Shown: piece by piece, positions 45,317 through 59,109 of the stretch
How positions within the stretch are numbered: position 1 is the stretch's first letter
How the letters are laid out: each line of letters starts with the position of its first letter
Assembly: GCA_036971715.1 (NCBI GenBank)
Contig: JAVHJL010000001.1
Location: 3,534,001 to 3,598,000 of the forward strand
Direction: 5' to 3'
DNA: 64,000 bases
Source of the DNA: Arthrobotrys musiformis
Taxonomy: Eukaryota; Ascomycota; Orbiliomycetes; Orbiliales; Orbiliaceae
Translations under genes and position numbers: made by a program
The notes under the pieces: model-generated
Seen by the model: the letters and a program-made list of their open reading frames with translations, nothing else
Databases searched by the model: none
What the model was told of the DNA's origin: nothing

Positions 45317-47792
45317 ATGACTGGAGCACAGACACAATCCCGCCGAACCAACTTGGTTCAGGAACGTAAATATAAGTGTGCATACTGTGCCCGCGCCTTC
45401 AGCAGGTCGGAGCACAGAAGTAGACACGAGCGATCCCGTACGTTCTTTACACATTCTCTCTAAAAATTGTTTGGTCTGATTGTGTTTACTGATTATTCTT
45501 ATTTTCTCCGAAATAGATACCAAAGAGCGACCTTTCAAATGCCTTAAGTGTAGAAGCACCTTTGTTCGAAGAGATCTTTTGCTACGACATGATAGGACTG
45601 TTCACGCAAAGGATGGAGGCATCCCCCTCACCAGTGAAGGAAAGAGAAAGCCACAGGCCAAGACAACAGCAACTGCCCCTGCCCCGCCAGCAAAGAAAAC
45701 ACGGATTGCCATGGAGCCAGCCACATTGGAACACTTGGAAAACAACGATGATCTTGAACAGGCCGCTGCCCTCATTACTGAGTTACATCACGCTGCCTGC
45801 AATGCCATTCTCGTCCGACAAGAAGAATCCTTGATGGAAGAAAAACTAGCCATGGTTACACACCAAGAACTCCCAGTATTCGATCGTGCTCCGTATCCAT
45901 CTCTCGCCCATGTACCTTGGGAAAGTCCAGCCACTCCAAGCGATTGTGAACCTATCATGAGATCTGCCAGCCAGACTTCTTACTCCAACTGGGAATCCGA
46001 GAACCAACAAGAATCGGTCACCAGCGCACATCTTTCCCCAAGGACCTCTTCTTCAAAGGCGTATAATGGCTCTGTCACTGCTCACAGATCTGTATCTCCA
46101 TATCCATATCCAACCGGCTACTCGGAATCCGTACAGTCGTCTGCTAGTGCTTCGGCCTGTTCTCCTCTTGCACCTCCTCAAGTTTCATCGGACGAGGAAA
46201 GGACTCAGATACTCGCTAATGTCAGAGACATTGATATTGAAGGTACTGTTTCAAACAGCTTCAAGCTTCCAAGTAAAAGTGCCTTGAACCGATATCTCTC
46301 TGCGTACTTTAATCTGTTCCACCACCATTTCCCGTTCCTGCATCCTGCCACTTTTAGGCCAAGCAGAGTTTCTTCGCCGTTACTTCTTGCCGTGCTTTCT
46401 ATTGGCGCCTTGTACACCTTTGAAAGGGAACAGGGATGTATGCTTCACGTTGCTTCTAAGATTCTTGCCACAAACTGCCTTAGCCGCGATCAACGCTTCA
46501 GCTCAAGAAATTGTCCTCTGTGGAATACCCAAACCACTTTGTTGAACATGATCTTTGCTAGCTGGAGTGGAGACGCCTCTGGTTTGGAATGGGCTTGCTC
46601 CGTCAAGGGTCTTCTTGTCAACATGGTCGCTGGAGGCCGTTATGAACTTCAACTTAAGAGGGATCAGCGTGGTTCTGAGACCCCTTCTGTTGAAGACTGG
46701 ATTGAGGAAGAAGGTGCCAAACGAACCTTCTTCTCCGTCTATAACTTCTTCGGACTCTTGACTATGACATTTAATCACACCCCTGTGATTTGCAACAATG
46801 AACTTGAGTCTCTTTCTCTTCCTTGCTCAGAGTCTCTCTGGAACCTTGACTACACAGACGAACATGCCTGGAGAGAGCAATACGCTACCAGCCCAACTCC
46901 ATCCTTCAAAGAGGCACATAACTGCTTGTTCAAGGGAGAGATCCCACGATACAGTGCATTTGGCGCCAGGATCATGATCAACGCTCTCTTCTTGGAAGTC
47001 TGGCAAATCAAGAGAACTCCTGAAGGTCTCAGCAATCTTGTCGCTGAGTACAAGGATAAGCTTCATTCAGCACTCGAAACGTGGCAAAAGTCAGTGGATT
47101 ATTGTACATCGGAGACGATGATCGTATCCCTGAACGCTCCGCAAAGAGGGCCTCCTTTGTTGTTCAATGCTATGGCGATGTATCGGGCTACTTGTGCTAG
47201 ACTCGAGGTCGACTTCATGAGCATCCAAGAGGCCCTCCGGTACCATGTACCAGAGGAGGTGGCTACTACCATGAAACCCGCTCGTAACTTGATTCCTCGT
47301 TCACCGGCTATGACGAAGGTCATTCAGCTTTGCTTCGAGTGTTTCCAGATACCTGCTCTCATGGGCATTAGGCTCTTTGCTAAATCATCGGCGCTGAACT
47401 GGAGCCCTGAACACATTCTGTTCGGCTTCGATTTGATGCTTATCCTCACTCTGTGGCTCAACCGCCTGGAGCAAGAAAGTGCGACATGCCCACCATCCAG
47501 AGAGGAGGCTGCAATGCTGGAGAAGATCCGGGATCTCTTTGATGAGGATTCCGTTGAATGTGGATCCAGACTCAGCGTTGCCGTTTCTCGCATCTGGGGA
47601 GGTATGCTCGCTGAGGTTGTCGTTTGGGGTGTCACCCGTGTTATCGGTGAGGCCTTCGACATCCTCTCCCAGACTCTTTATGACGACGACGAGACTGGTT
47701 CGATGACATCTACCAGCACCACATCCACTACTCCCGAAGTTTGCTCACCAGCTGCAGACTACGACGATATGGACGTCGCCGTCGAACACTAA
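45317..47792 (+). CDS. C2H2 zinc-finger transcription factor with fungal-specific TF domain
   Basis: Exons 45317-45437 and 45517-47792 give 798 residues. Two tandem C2H2 fingers sit at the N-terminus: CAYCARAFSRSEHRSRHERSH (Cys 21, 24; His 37, 41), with the intron inside the last His codon, and CLKCRSTFVRRDLLLRHDRTVH (Cys 49, 52; His 65, 70), joined by a TKERPFK linker. Residues about 80-240 are a Ser/Pro-rich linker. From about 260 on the Fungal_trans (PF04082-type) homology region follows (LNRYLSAYFNLFHHHFPFLHPATF, then LLAVLSIGALYTFE). The combination of two N-terminal fingers with this domain is common in Pezizomycotina regulators; target genes are unknown. The long flanking non-coding regions suggest complex regulation. 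Confidence 0.88.
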
Positions 47793-48176
47793 AAACCTTT
47801 CGATTCGCTCTTATCTTCCTCTTCGTTTTATAATACCTTATACCTTTTTTAATTCCGGGTTTCAAACAAAATTCTCCTTTACTTTCTCAAAATATCTTTG
47901 CTCGATTGCTTTATTGTCCGGGTGGGTTCCAAAAAAGGTGACGACGTTACGACCATTTGCTTTCTATGCGTTACGCAGTTACGACTTTTGCTTTTTGCGT
48001 TCAAAAAGATTCCTTTTAGCCTCGCGGCGACACCGATACCTCTCTAATGATCTATACCTTAATCTTTTAATACACTTTTTTGTCCATTCTATTATCTTCT
48101 TTTTTACTTCTTATTCTTTGCTTCCCTCTCGCTCCAGCACTGTACTATGAGCAGAGCACTGTTTGGTTTGCAAATT

Positions 48177-48177
<1 letters not shown>

Positions 48178-48223
<46 letters not shown>
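48178..48223. repeat. T46 homopolymer
   Basis: An uninterrupted run of 46 T, about 390 nt after the transcription-factor stop codon. Its assembled length is likely to be unreliable. Confidence 0.85.
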
Positions 48224-48224
<1 letters not shown>

Positions 48225-51175
48225 ATTGGTTCTAGTTTTGAGTCTGAAGCAATTGTTTTTTGGTTACAAAGTTCGCTCGAAGCAATTATACTTCTTGTTT
48301 ATTTTTTTAATTGCACTCTCGTTCATTTTTCTAGTCTTTGAATGTCTTTATGCTGTGTTACTGGGCGGCGTACATACTACTTGTAGTAATAATTTAGTCG
48401 TCGGTTTTGCTTGTTATTGCTCGGAGGGAGAGGTATTCGGTGGTACACAATTGTTTTTTTGCTTTCGGTTTTGCCTGCGATTGCTTCACGTCTTTCTTTC
48501 AAATCTCTCGTTTACAATGGAAAAATCCCACCAAGAAAAAAAAAAGATACACAAAAAAAAAAAAACGACTGCTTTGGACATTTCCCGTTTGAATTTCCCA
48601 ACTGATTCGACCTTTTTGCTTGCTCTATTACGTACGCTCTTTTACATCTGCTTGCCTTAACATTGGCTGCCGTCTTTCTCCAAAATTACTTATTTTACTA
48701 CTGCATGTTTATAGACTTCTGAAAATGCGTCCACGCAATGGCGATAATGCCTACTCTAGCTACTAGTATTCAATGAAATTCCACTTTACACATACATACA
48801 TCATTTCTGCATCTCAATCTTTCTATAGACAATCCCGTTGACTTTGGAGAGTTCTAGACATCACGCTTGCCAATTAATGCATCTCAGACGAGATTACGGA
48901 ATACACCAAGATATTACGCAACGAGACCCTGCCGATTGGCTATTTCGATGCCATAGATATCTGCATATGGAATGGCATCCAGGTCCTAGTTTTCACATCG
49001 ATAACTCTCCATGTCTATGAGGGAATTTTTCCAAGGTTCTATTCACTCTGGCTATACTACCAACCCCCAGAATACCCCTCTACCGAAGTACCGCTCCAGA
49101 TTTCTGCCTATTCGAAACACTGCAAAAAACAAAATGGGTCCACATGATGTCGATACGAAAACGGTCAAGCATTAACCTTCGGTTTTTCTTGTCGAACCTG
49201 CAACATCTGTTCCTCTTCCATTGGTTCTGCTAGCATTACTAGAGCGGGCTTACTATCGTTACAGAATTTCCAGCTAGCTAGTCGTCACACACACGCTTCC
49301 TCCCACTCACTAAGGGCCCTGTGTCGTCCATCCGGTATTACAGAGAAATGACGCTATTGTGCGATAGCCCTCCCATGGCTTTGCCGTTTACGTTTTATAG
49401 CAACTTCCATTTTATAAGATGACCTTAACATTTTCAGATCTCGAGGGAAAAATACTAACTACTTCCACAAATTAGGCTTGCGGGGGGTTTTGCAGTCTGA
49501 GAAGCGCTGTTTATTGTCCGTGCATCGAGACCTTGGAAACCTGAAAGGAAAGCCTTCACCTGAGTAACCTTGGGAATCTTGGAAGCTGCGATTTGATTGG
49601 TTTTTGGGGACCTTTTTCGTCCCCTTCCTGATGAACCCTGGTTTTTCTCATGGACTTACCATAAACCCAATAGATTATAGACCAATAGCTTGAAGGTCGG
49701 GGCATCTCCGAACGCGAACGGCGTCAGGTAAGACAGTGGCTTTTCATCTTGTTCGTTGTGTGTTTAAATTTTCTTCCCTACGATTTCGATTTATAAATCC
49801 TGCATTGGGGCAAGAGTGAAAAATGGAACAAAGCAGAACATTCCTTCTAGGCAAGGCTACCTTCTAGGTACCTGTATACAAAGAGCAAACACGGTATAGA
49901 CCCGAACTAGCTGCCCATGGAGACACTCTTTTGACACCGTCCGAACATGTTTGAGACCAAACGTCTGCAGTCTGTCAGCAGCTGGAGCCGCCAGCAGCAA
50001 TGCGGAATGCGGACACGAAGTGGGAAATATCATGACCCCAGTGACAAAGAAGAAAAGAAAAATGAAAAGGCGGTAGAGTGGGGGTAGCTGTTTTTAGATG
50101 TTCAGATAAAAAATCTTTAAAATTTTCTTTTACCCAAAATCCAGCTTCTCGATTCGTCGAAAACGGTGGGTTTACCTAGGAATGGTGGACCCACGCTGCG
50201 GGACCTAAAGCTCTGCTCAAGGTTTCCCCACGTTCGTTTTTTTTTTTCTTCCTTCGATGCATCTACTCTGTATGGATAGTGGGGAGATGAAATGAGGGAA
50301 ACGTTCCCACGGAGCTGGAACGTGGAGGGTTATAGTGCTTGCTGGTTGATGCAAGCAAGGGAGCTACATACCGTGCCCCTCAGACGTGTACATATGTAGG
50401 TCTCAATCAATTCGCGACTCTCGAGCTCGCAAGGTGCCTAGCTAGGTGCAGCTTGCAGCTTGCTTTTAGATATTGAAGTTCTTTCATCTTAAGTTTTTCT
50501 TTTCTCGAATAGCTTCTCGACTTTGACGAGCACAAGTGGGTCCCCCAAACACTCGGATATGTATTTCCCAACTGGAAACACCCCCAAACAGTTGTACAAA
50601 CATGAAGGATGCTTGATGCACAAATAGATCCACAATCAGATAAAAAAAATTTTAATTTTTTTTTTTTTTTTTCGTTCGTCGGAAGTTAGGTACTCGTGTG
50701 TTGGATTGGATGCCTTTTGAGTTCTCGCAAAACTTTCGAAGGTCCTTTGGGGGTCCACTTCGTTTTTGGATCCGGAGATCCCTGGTGGGCAGAAAACATG
50801 GGTGGATTCGGAAGGTGAACTTGCTCCCCTTCCAATCCGAAGGAGCATTTATGCATTGTCTGCATTTTTACAATCAGCCCATGAAGAGAGAGAGAAAGCC
50901 AAGTTCGAAACGAAAAAAAAAATTGTAGCGGACACTTTGCGCCTGGAAAAAATCTAGCGAATGACTGTCCAAGGGACCCACTTTTTTTTTGAAGAAATTT
51001 TTTGGCAAAAGAAGACAGAGTTGGATTAACTAATTTGAAGTAGGAGTTGGTAGTAACGTTGCACAAGGAAGGCTTGTGCGCCCGCTCCGCTTACCGATAT
51101 CACCGCAATCTATACGGGAGGGACGTAGGTACTGGCAATCGATCTATCAACGTGTCCCAAAACTCGATTCGGACC

Positions 51176-51235
51176 CCTCCCGCTCCCCTCCCTCCCTTCC
51201 CTTCCCCTTCCCTTCTTTTTTTTTTTTTTTTTTTT
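51176..51235. repeat. Pyrimidine tract ending in T20
   Basis: CCCTCCC/CTTCC repeats run directly into a 20-nt T run (51216-51235). Confidence 0.8.
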
Positions 51236-53943
51236 GGGTGGTCGGACGGGCCTGAAGCTTGAGCTCTTGAGCTCTAGCGAAATTTTCATACATTGAGAGT
51301 TCCAGCACTCCCTCCACCCCCCCATGTTTCAGTCACACAAGAATCTCGCTTTGGTAAAACACTCCTTCGGGATTTATATCTTGTCTCGAAAATTAGAAGA
51401 GAGGCTATATCGATACTTGGGATCTCGATCCGTTTCACAAAAAATTCCCTTCTTAAATTTATTGCAGTTCGGGACCGCGCCAACCTAGCCCCCCCCTAAT
51501 AATACACAATTGCGAGTCAAGCATTCCGAGCTCAGGGACACTTTGTACCTCTCTACCCCGTAATAGAATCGAGGCTAGTAACATATAGGTTAAACGCAAG
51601 GAACGGCACGCTGAGGCTTACATTTCGTGCATGAGACTAAATTCGCGTCCCTTTCAAAGCCGGGCTCTCCCTGTAGTTAGGTTTACGTCTAACTGTCAGG
51701 ACCGCGAATAATATCAAAGAATGGGAAGACCACCCGAATATTTGTTCTGTAATCACCTCTATTTTCTTCTGGTTTAGTCCACGCTACGTAAAGAAAGAGA
51801 AGGAGAAGAAGAAGAAAATGCTGATAATATTATAATCTTCCATCCAACGCTTCGCATAATATATCGAGCTCGCAGGGCTGTTGGAGTTGAATATGGTGTA
51901 ACCATGTTGGATCGGCAACACACATCCGCTTTAGGCGCCCTTGGAAAGTCGGTGTCTACATGGGATTGCGTTTAATCCTTGGTCGTTGGGTACCTAGGCA
52001 TGTATATTATATTGCGGGATGGGTATATATATTCGCTGGGGTGCATGAACCTTGGCTGTCGGCCTGCCTTAAATGTGCCTGAGTATGGACGTTGACTGTT
52101 CACAATCGGGTTCGTGTATACTTATATTAGCAACGGAGGCTTAATATCAGAATCGACATAATCCTATAGTGGGGGGCAGGTTTTTACAAGTCTGTACCTT
52201 GGATTGAAGATTACATTTAGTATTATACATACGCTGCTGCGAAACCAATACGCCGGTAGCTATAGCTCTCTAGATATGCGCATATGCTAGCATGCTAGGG
52301 ATTGGCGTCTATCAGGAGGCGCTTAACCACCAAGGGCCCGGGTCTAACACATAGACCCGTTGGCTCCAACCCTCCGATCCTATACACGGGTTGAACTGAA
52401 CCTGGGCTCAGCACTGTTGGATTATAAACGGCGATGCTTGGGATATAAGCGTACAACGATCAATCAAAGAACGCAGTTTCGAGAGTTTTCACGAGAGGCT
52501 TTCTCATAAAGCAAACGATTGGCTAATAAGACTATAAACTATCGTCTAGCAGTGATATATTTTGTTAATTATACGTGGTTAATAGAGAATACATATGGGA
52601 TGCGTGGGAGAGTGTCACTCGTCCCATTCAAAAACGCAAAGTATCGAAGAAAGTAAAGGTAGGTCTAACTTAAATGGCTTCACTTTAAGCTAATACCTAA
52701 GCGCTCCAATAGGGCGTGTGTTTGAAGGAACGAAACTGTTGGGACAGAACATCGGAGGTTCCTTTGTATGAGCATATGTTACATGTTTTTAGTGTCATCC
52801 TATCAACTTGATGAATGTTTTTGCCCATAGGAATACTTCTCCTATGTCGGATATATAATCTGCAGACGGCTTTAGGGACACCACAGGTCGCTGTAACCCC
52901 CTACCACGTAATATTGTAGTATAAGCCGCAGATATTCCCTAAGAATCGCCCTTTGGAAATTGCCAGTGTGTTGTTTTTGTTGCATGCCAGAACCCCCTCC
53001 AGGTTGAGGACTATCGAATCTAGAGCGGTTAATTCCCAGACGAACTCCGGAGTCGAGCCGTCGATCCCCACAATCTCGTAATTATCGGCATGCAATGCCA
53101 CTCTGTGATAACGAACATTGGCGCTTCCGCGGATCCGGCTGCGTTACTGTATTTGGGCGCATCGATTCGAAGGTGGCTTGAGATAGTGTGAATAGCTTCT
53201 GCATGAGTGGTCTATGCACAGCAATCACACAAAGGAGCTAGCTTCGTTTGCCCCACATTCTGGCAGATGACCCTTCTTTGGGGGGAATCAAATGATGGTA
53301 AGGCCATTTGTGATTTAGCTTGTAGACCCGTACGAAACTGCAAAGAAAGGGAAAGGAATGCCGTTGGTGATTTCCCGGGCCGGGAGGTTCCGGCATAATT
53401 GAAGGCAAAGCACAAGCAATCTATTTTGTCTTGGCTATAACATAATAGAGAGCTGGAAATGTTGAATTTGATAGGTCTTTTGGGGTTTGCCTTGCATGAG
53501 AAGCTGTAGCTATGGTTGTAGCTGTGGTATGTAGCGTAAGCTGCAGCTTTATGATTGTACCGGTACAAAGCTCATGCATTTCCCTAAAGAGCTTGAAAGC
53601 CAGCTATTTGGCGACTGGGGGCGCTCATAGTCGTGTTTCACGGGAATTTATGACCGAGGAGCAGATCAATGAAGCCTCGGAGGTGTCGGGTGGTGATGAT
53701 GGTGATAATGGTGAAGCTGTATTATATCCCTTGAGAGCTACCAAGCTCAGTTGTATTATTTCGAGGTTGGATGTTGCGACGTTGACGTTGCCATGCAACA
53801 CAAAGGTCCTCGCCTAGAAGCGCAGTTGCGGGAGCTGTCGCGTCGCCTCCCCGTTGACCCCAGCATTTCCTAACCCTGATGCATCATGTCGTAGCGCCAG
53901 ACGATAATACCTGACATCACATCTCCAATTTCTGTCGCTGAAT

Positions 53944-56862
53944 ATGGCGTCTGGATTACAGAACCCAACTTCGACATGGGAACTCGTTTCCGGGCAGTAT
54001 TATCGGAAGTTCACAGTGTTTACCCCCTCGTGGACTCAAGATGAGGACTTCAATCTGGATGACTACCTCGTAGCTGGAGCGCCGTTTGGTGGCGCGCTTG
54101 GTATATATGCCGGTCACCTCGAGGATGATGTTAGGATCTGTGCTAATGTAATTCCACCCTATAGCATTATGGAAGGACCCCCGAAAGTTCCATGCCTACC
54201 AAGGCGGCCAGGCTGCAAAGCCTCACATCATCATCTGCAACCTTGCTGGTGGCTTATTACGTCGAATAACGGTATGATGTCTGTCTCTCAGCATCAAGCG
54301 AGCTTGATGAAGGATAACGGTTGACATCGAAATAGTGGGATAGAGGGTCAATACAAGCTATAGGGTGGTCGGACGACGAGAACCTGCTTGTGGTGACGAC
54401 AGACGGATCTGTTCGTTGTTACTATGACCTTCAGGGGAACTTTACTCAGTTCTCACTGGGAGCGGTATGGCATACCACCGGGTATATCGTGTGAGAGTTA
54501 CGGAGACTGAGAAGTTTGAATAGGACGCTGAAGAACACGGAGTGGTATCATGCCGATTCTGGGGTACTGGATTCGTGGCGTTGTTGTCGAACAATGTCTT
54601 CGTCGCAGTTAATCGATACGACGAACCTCGACCTCGCCCCCTGGCTTTTCCGAAACTGCCATCCCCTGAATCGAAGATACATTCTTGGGCCCTGATACCT
54701 CCGAATTACTCGGACTCTCGCCACGTAGAGGTCATCATGGCTACGGACCAGACCATCCTAATCGTGGATTCAACTGAGTCTCAGGACCAGATTTTGCAGA
54801 ATGGCCCATTCCATCACATCAGTGTTAGCCCGAATGGTAGTTACGTCGCGCTGTACACGGGGGACGGGAAGGTTTGGGTTATTGATGTGAAGTTTCAACA
54901 GAAGCTCAGTGAATACGACTCTGGAAAAACGGATGAGATTCCGCTCGATGTTCAGTGGTGCGGTATAGATAGCGTGGTGCTAGTCTGGGAAGACGAAGTA
55001 CACATGGTTGGGCCCGCTGGAGCAGCGTTAAGATGGTACTACGATAGCCGGGTGAATCTGGTTCCCGAAATGGATGGGATTAGAATGATAACAACAGAGA
55101 AGTGCGAGTTTCTGCAGCGTGTCCCTGGTAAGAGATCCCGGTTGGTTATTTCATTATACTTAGACTTTGAATTAACGGATCGGTAGATGTAACAAGGTCT
55201 ATATTTGAATTTGGTTCTTCGTCGCCGCCGGCTGGGTTGCTGGAGGCAGTCGGTCACCTCGAGCGCAAGTCACCGAAAGCAGATGACGCAATCCAACTTA
55301 TCCGACCCAGTTTACCAGAGGCCGTTTCTGCATGCGTACAGGCCGCAGGACATGAATTTGATGTCGACTGGCAGAAGCAACTGCTCAAGGCGGCATCTTT
55401 CGGCAAGTCTGTACTTGAGCTATATAACAGCGATGACTTTGTGGAGATGTGCAAAACCCTTAGGGTCTTGAACGCCGTTAGGTTCTACGAGGTTGGGTTT
55501 GGCATCACAGCGGACCAACTTGAAAGGTTAACACCGGACAAGTTAATAGAACGCCTTGTGGCACGGCAGGAACACTTGTTAGCCCTAAGGATTTCGGACT
55601 ACCTCAATCTTCCGACGGACAAGATATATATACACTGGGCTTGCATGAAAGTCAAGCTTTCTGTGGATGATGAGGACACAATATGCAGGACTATCGTCGC
55701 GAAGCTCTCCGGTAAGCGCGGCATTGCGTTCGATGAAATTGCAAAGTCTGCATTTGAAGAGGGGAGGGGGAGACTTGCAACTCAGGTAAATCCCGTTTTG
55801 AGTGACATACCCGGGCCGGCCTGGCGGCTAATATTTGGATAGCTTCTCAACTATGAACCACGAGCCGGGCGACAAGTACCACTTTTGATGAGCATGGAAG
55901 AGGATGAAATCGCCCTTGACAAAGCTATCGAAAGCATGGACTCGGACCTAGTGTTTTATGTTTTGCTTCACCTGAAGAAAAAACTTCCCATCGCAACTTT
56001 CTTTAGGATCATCAACGACCGTCCTTTGGCGTATAGCTTGATTGAAACATCTGCTAGGAACATCGATACGGAGCTCTTGAAGGATCTTTATTACCAAGAC
56101 GACCGAAAGTCTGATGGGGCTAATGTGATCCTAAAAGAGTCTCTAATGCAAGAGGTGAGGGCCATAGAATCGTGCACGGATTAGAACGCTGCTAATAGAT
56201 TATAGAATTTCACGACTCGGATCGACAAATTAAAATTGGCGAGCAAGTTATTGAAGGACTCGAAGGAGCACGCACTAGATGCTTCTGTAAGTTTCCTATA
56301 TAACGACCTTCTAAAAGAGCAGAAATCTAATTTTGAAAAACAGGCCCTTGAGGAAAGCATCAAGCTTCTCACAATGCAAGAGTCCCTCGAACGTGATGTC
56401 TTTGAGGAAACCTTCGTTGGCCTTTCTCTGAATGATACAATATTCAAACTCACCCGACTTGGCTTCCACCCTCGAGCCAATAAAATCAGAAGCGAGTTCA
56501 AAATGCCCGATAAACGCTTCTGGTGGATCAAACTCCGCGGCCTAGTAGCGAAGAGAGAATGGGCAGAGATCGAAGAATGGAGCAAGCTGAAGACATCTCC
56601 GATTGGATGGGAGCCGTTCTTTAACGAGTGTCTGTCGGCAGGGAATACGAAAGTTGCATCGATATTTATTCCAAAATGCAGGAATCTAGGACACGTTGAA
56701 AGGATCAATATGTGGGTTCAATGCGGGATGATTGTTAAAGCGGGGGAGGAGGCTTTACAAGCTAAGGATTACAATTCCCTCGAAGGCCTTTTACCAAAGG
56801 CTACCGGCGCGGCGGTGCCGGAGATCCAGAAGATGATGCATAAGCTTCGACCTGGCAGGTGA
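53944..56862 (+). CDS. VPS16: Vacuolar protein sorting-associated protein 16 (HOPS/CORVET core)
   Basis: A core subunit of the HOPS and CORVET tethering complexes at endosomes and the vacuole. Eight exons are read: 53944-54100, 54165-54271, 54336-54464, 54524-55127, 55187-55785, 55843-56154, 56206-56286 and 56344-56862, giving 835 residues, a normal length for Vps16. The N-terminal beta-propeller (Vps16_N) covers exons 1-5 with blade segments such as PFGGALALWKDPRKF, IIICNLAGGLLRRI and VEVIMATDQTILIVD. The C-terminal alpha-solenoid (Vps16_C) includes KLLKDSKEHALDAS, GLSLNDTI and MPDKRFWWIKLRGLVAKREW. The 57-nt intron 56287-56343 is stop-free and in frame, but removing it gives the better family fit. 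The gene ends tail to tail with the kinesin. Confidence 0.93.
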
Positions 56863-57289
56863 TTGGCCATTCAATATTGCTTACTTACTAGAAAACATAT
56901 TTTTTTATCTTGTCTCTTCATCTTAATCACCTAGCCATCATATTTGCGTTCAGCAACATGCTAGATACCACATTCGCATCATTGTCCAGTTATTCATATC
57001 TTCAATCTCAAATGAAACGTGAACCCGTATTGAACATTAAACCCATTAAGCATATGCGAAGCACTACCGCACAAAAACATTATAAACAGTGAAACCGAAA
57101 ACCTGACCAGCATGGATGTGTGGTTCCCTTCATAACTCCGGAGACAATTACAAAACCCAAAGCCCTACTCCTCCAAGTGCCTTTTCCGAACCGTACCGAA
57201 AAAAATGAGCCAAAATTAAATACAGCGAAAGGGGGAAACAAGGAAAGGAGAAAGGAATAGAGAGGGAAACCCAGTTTCCGATAATGAGG
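56863..57289. other. Convergent 3' spacer, VPS16 / kinesin
   Basis: AT-rich shared 3' region with no gene seen. Confidence 0.6.
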
Positions 57290-59109
57290 TTAACAGTTGA
57301 CTGGAAGCTCTTGAAGGTGTCTAACCTTCCCTACGAATCTTCCCGTATCATCCGCCAATTTCTTTCTAAAATTGCCCAAATCTTTCATCAAATCCTCTAG
57401 GTGTAACGACAAGTCTCCATCAATATCATCTTGTTCCTCCTCCTCGTCATATATACTATTCTCCTTGTCTTCCGGATCAGGAACTGGTGGGATTGGATTC
57501 TTCAAACTCTCTAGAGCTAGTTTCAAATGCAGCTTCAAGGCATCGTTCTGGGTCTGCAAGCTTCTGATCTTGCATTCCGCAACTTGTCGATTCTCCTCCA
57601 TCAATTGTTGCATGCGTTCTACTTTGTTTTGATACTCTTCCAATTGAGAATTTTGTGTCTCCGTCTGCTTTTTTGTAGCAGTGGCTTGAGATAGGCTGAC
57701 TTGAAGATTTCTGATCGTCTCAGACATTTCGTCGATTTGCGCATCGCGGGCGGCGCTGGAGCGTTGGTCTTGATTGATGATAGCCCGTAGTTTGATGTTC
57801 TTTGCCTGGTCGGCATACCTGAGTGTGGATAGAGTCTCCTCATAGTCCGTTGGAGAAATACACGCGATCATGGCTGTCTTGCTGTTCCCTCCCAGGGAGT
57901 CTTTTAACAACCAAGTTAAAACTGAATCTCGATATGGAACAACTTCTTTGCGGCGAGGATTGTTTCCTGATTCTGCTAGAGCGGCGATGACTCTACCAAG
58001 GGTGGCAAGGGATTTATTGATGTTCGAACCCTCACGAAGACGTTGGCCTGTCGCCTCCGTGGACTTTGCTCTTTCCGAACCGGCGAGGTCGACAAGTCTT
58101 ATCCTGGCGAGCCTTTCCGTAGTTTCATCCCGCTCCATGTCATGGTAGATTTGTTTCAAGATTAAGGTAAAGACGGCGTGCGAACGACTGGATACGTCGT
58201 TCATTTTCGTCGAGGCAACGGATCGACTCTAGAGCCGTTTGTTAGCATTCATAATGACTGGGATTCGGATGGAAGTAGTATCTTACGGTATCTCCCTGTT
58301 TCATATACTTCAATACCTCCTGCAAGCTCTTGACCGGCACTTCCGTAAGGTCTTTAATATAAGGCCCATCCGTTGGCGATTCTCGAACTTTGAGGTAGTA
58401 AGGCGTATCTTTTCGGGGAACCAATAAATCTCTGACATGCTCGTTGTAAACTTCGAAGTATGACACTCTAACGCTATAACTGATGTTTGGAACATCGTTA
58501 CTTTCGATTCTCTGGAAGAGATCCTCGCAAGTTCTTGGTATCAAGCCGGGCTTCTCGGCTGTGCCCATCATCGAGTAACTCTTTCCGGAACCTGTCTGCC
58601 CGTAGGCAAATATACAAGTGTGATATCCCTCAAAATTATGATCCAGGAATTCCTCTCCAAGGCAATTGTAGATCTCGTCTTGGTCGGCATAGTGTGGATC
58701 CTTAGGATTGACCGACCAGAATGAATTGTCGAAGGTAAAGACTTTCTTTTCCAACTTGCGCTTCATGTTTTGGTCTAGTCCAGCGGGAGCATAAAGAATC
58801 GTAGATTGAGTATTTGGATTCATTTCGACGATACATGGTGCCTCTTTTTCGAGCTCTGTGGTTTGCACCGATTAGTTTATTGTCCAATAGGGTTCGGCAA
58901 CGGCCGTTATTTTAAAGCTTCATACCTCTCGGAAGGAGAGTTCTGACTCTGACGACGACTTTAACATTTGCGCCAGGTTGGGTTTCTGCTGCCTTTGCAT
59001 GTTGTTGCTGTGCTGCTTGTATTTCTCGGTATCCTCTGAATTGCGCCGGGGTGCTGGATCTCATCGAGGGGGTCGAAGCAGAGCTTCGCATTCTGGCTTC
59101 CGTCGCCAT
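57290..59109 (-). CDS. Truncated kinesin-3 motor (NKIN3/UncB type)
   Basis: Exons 59109-58926, 58855-58287 and 58228-57290 give 563 residues. After an unstructured N-terminus the motor begins near 48 (NVKVVVRVRTLLPRE). The P-loop is GQTGSGKS (147-154), switch I is NDVSSRSH (261-268) and switch II is DLAGSE (298-303). YFEVYNEHVRDLL and SNINKSLATLGRVIAAL are also canonical. A coiled coil (about 400-480) and an acidic segment (YDEEEEQDDIDGD) follow, and the protein stops without the FHA, kinesin-associated or PH regions of full Unc104. This matches the short kinesin-3 of filamentous ascomycetes, reported on mitochondria in Neurospora. A transport role is inferred from the family. The gene is divergent from the TDG-like gene. 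Confidence 0.88.

Larger units (their letters stand above)
47793..53943. other. 6.15 kb gene-poor region downstream of the transcription factor
   Basis: No gene is supported. The first kilobase is T-rich 3' flank with a very long T run. Around 51176-51235 a C/T tract ends in T20. On the minus strand, 53101-52901 (open back to about 53150) is a small frame with protein-like composition but no ATG; it could be a gene relic. The last 400 bases before VPS16 hold its promoter. Confidence 0.5.
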
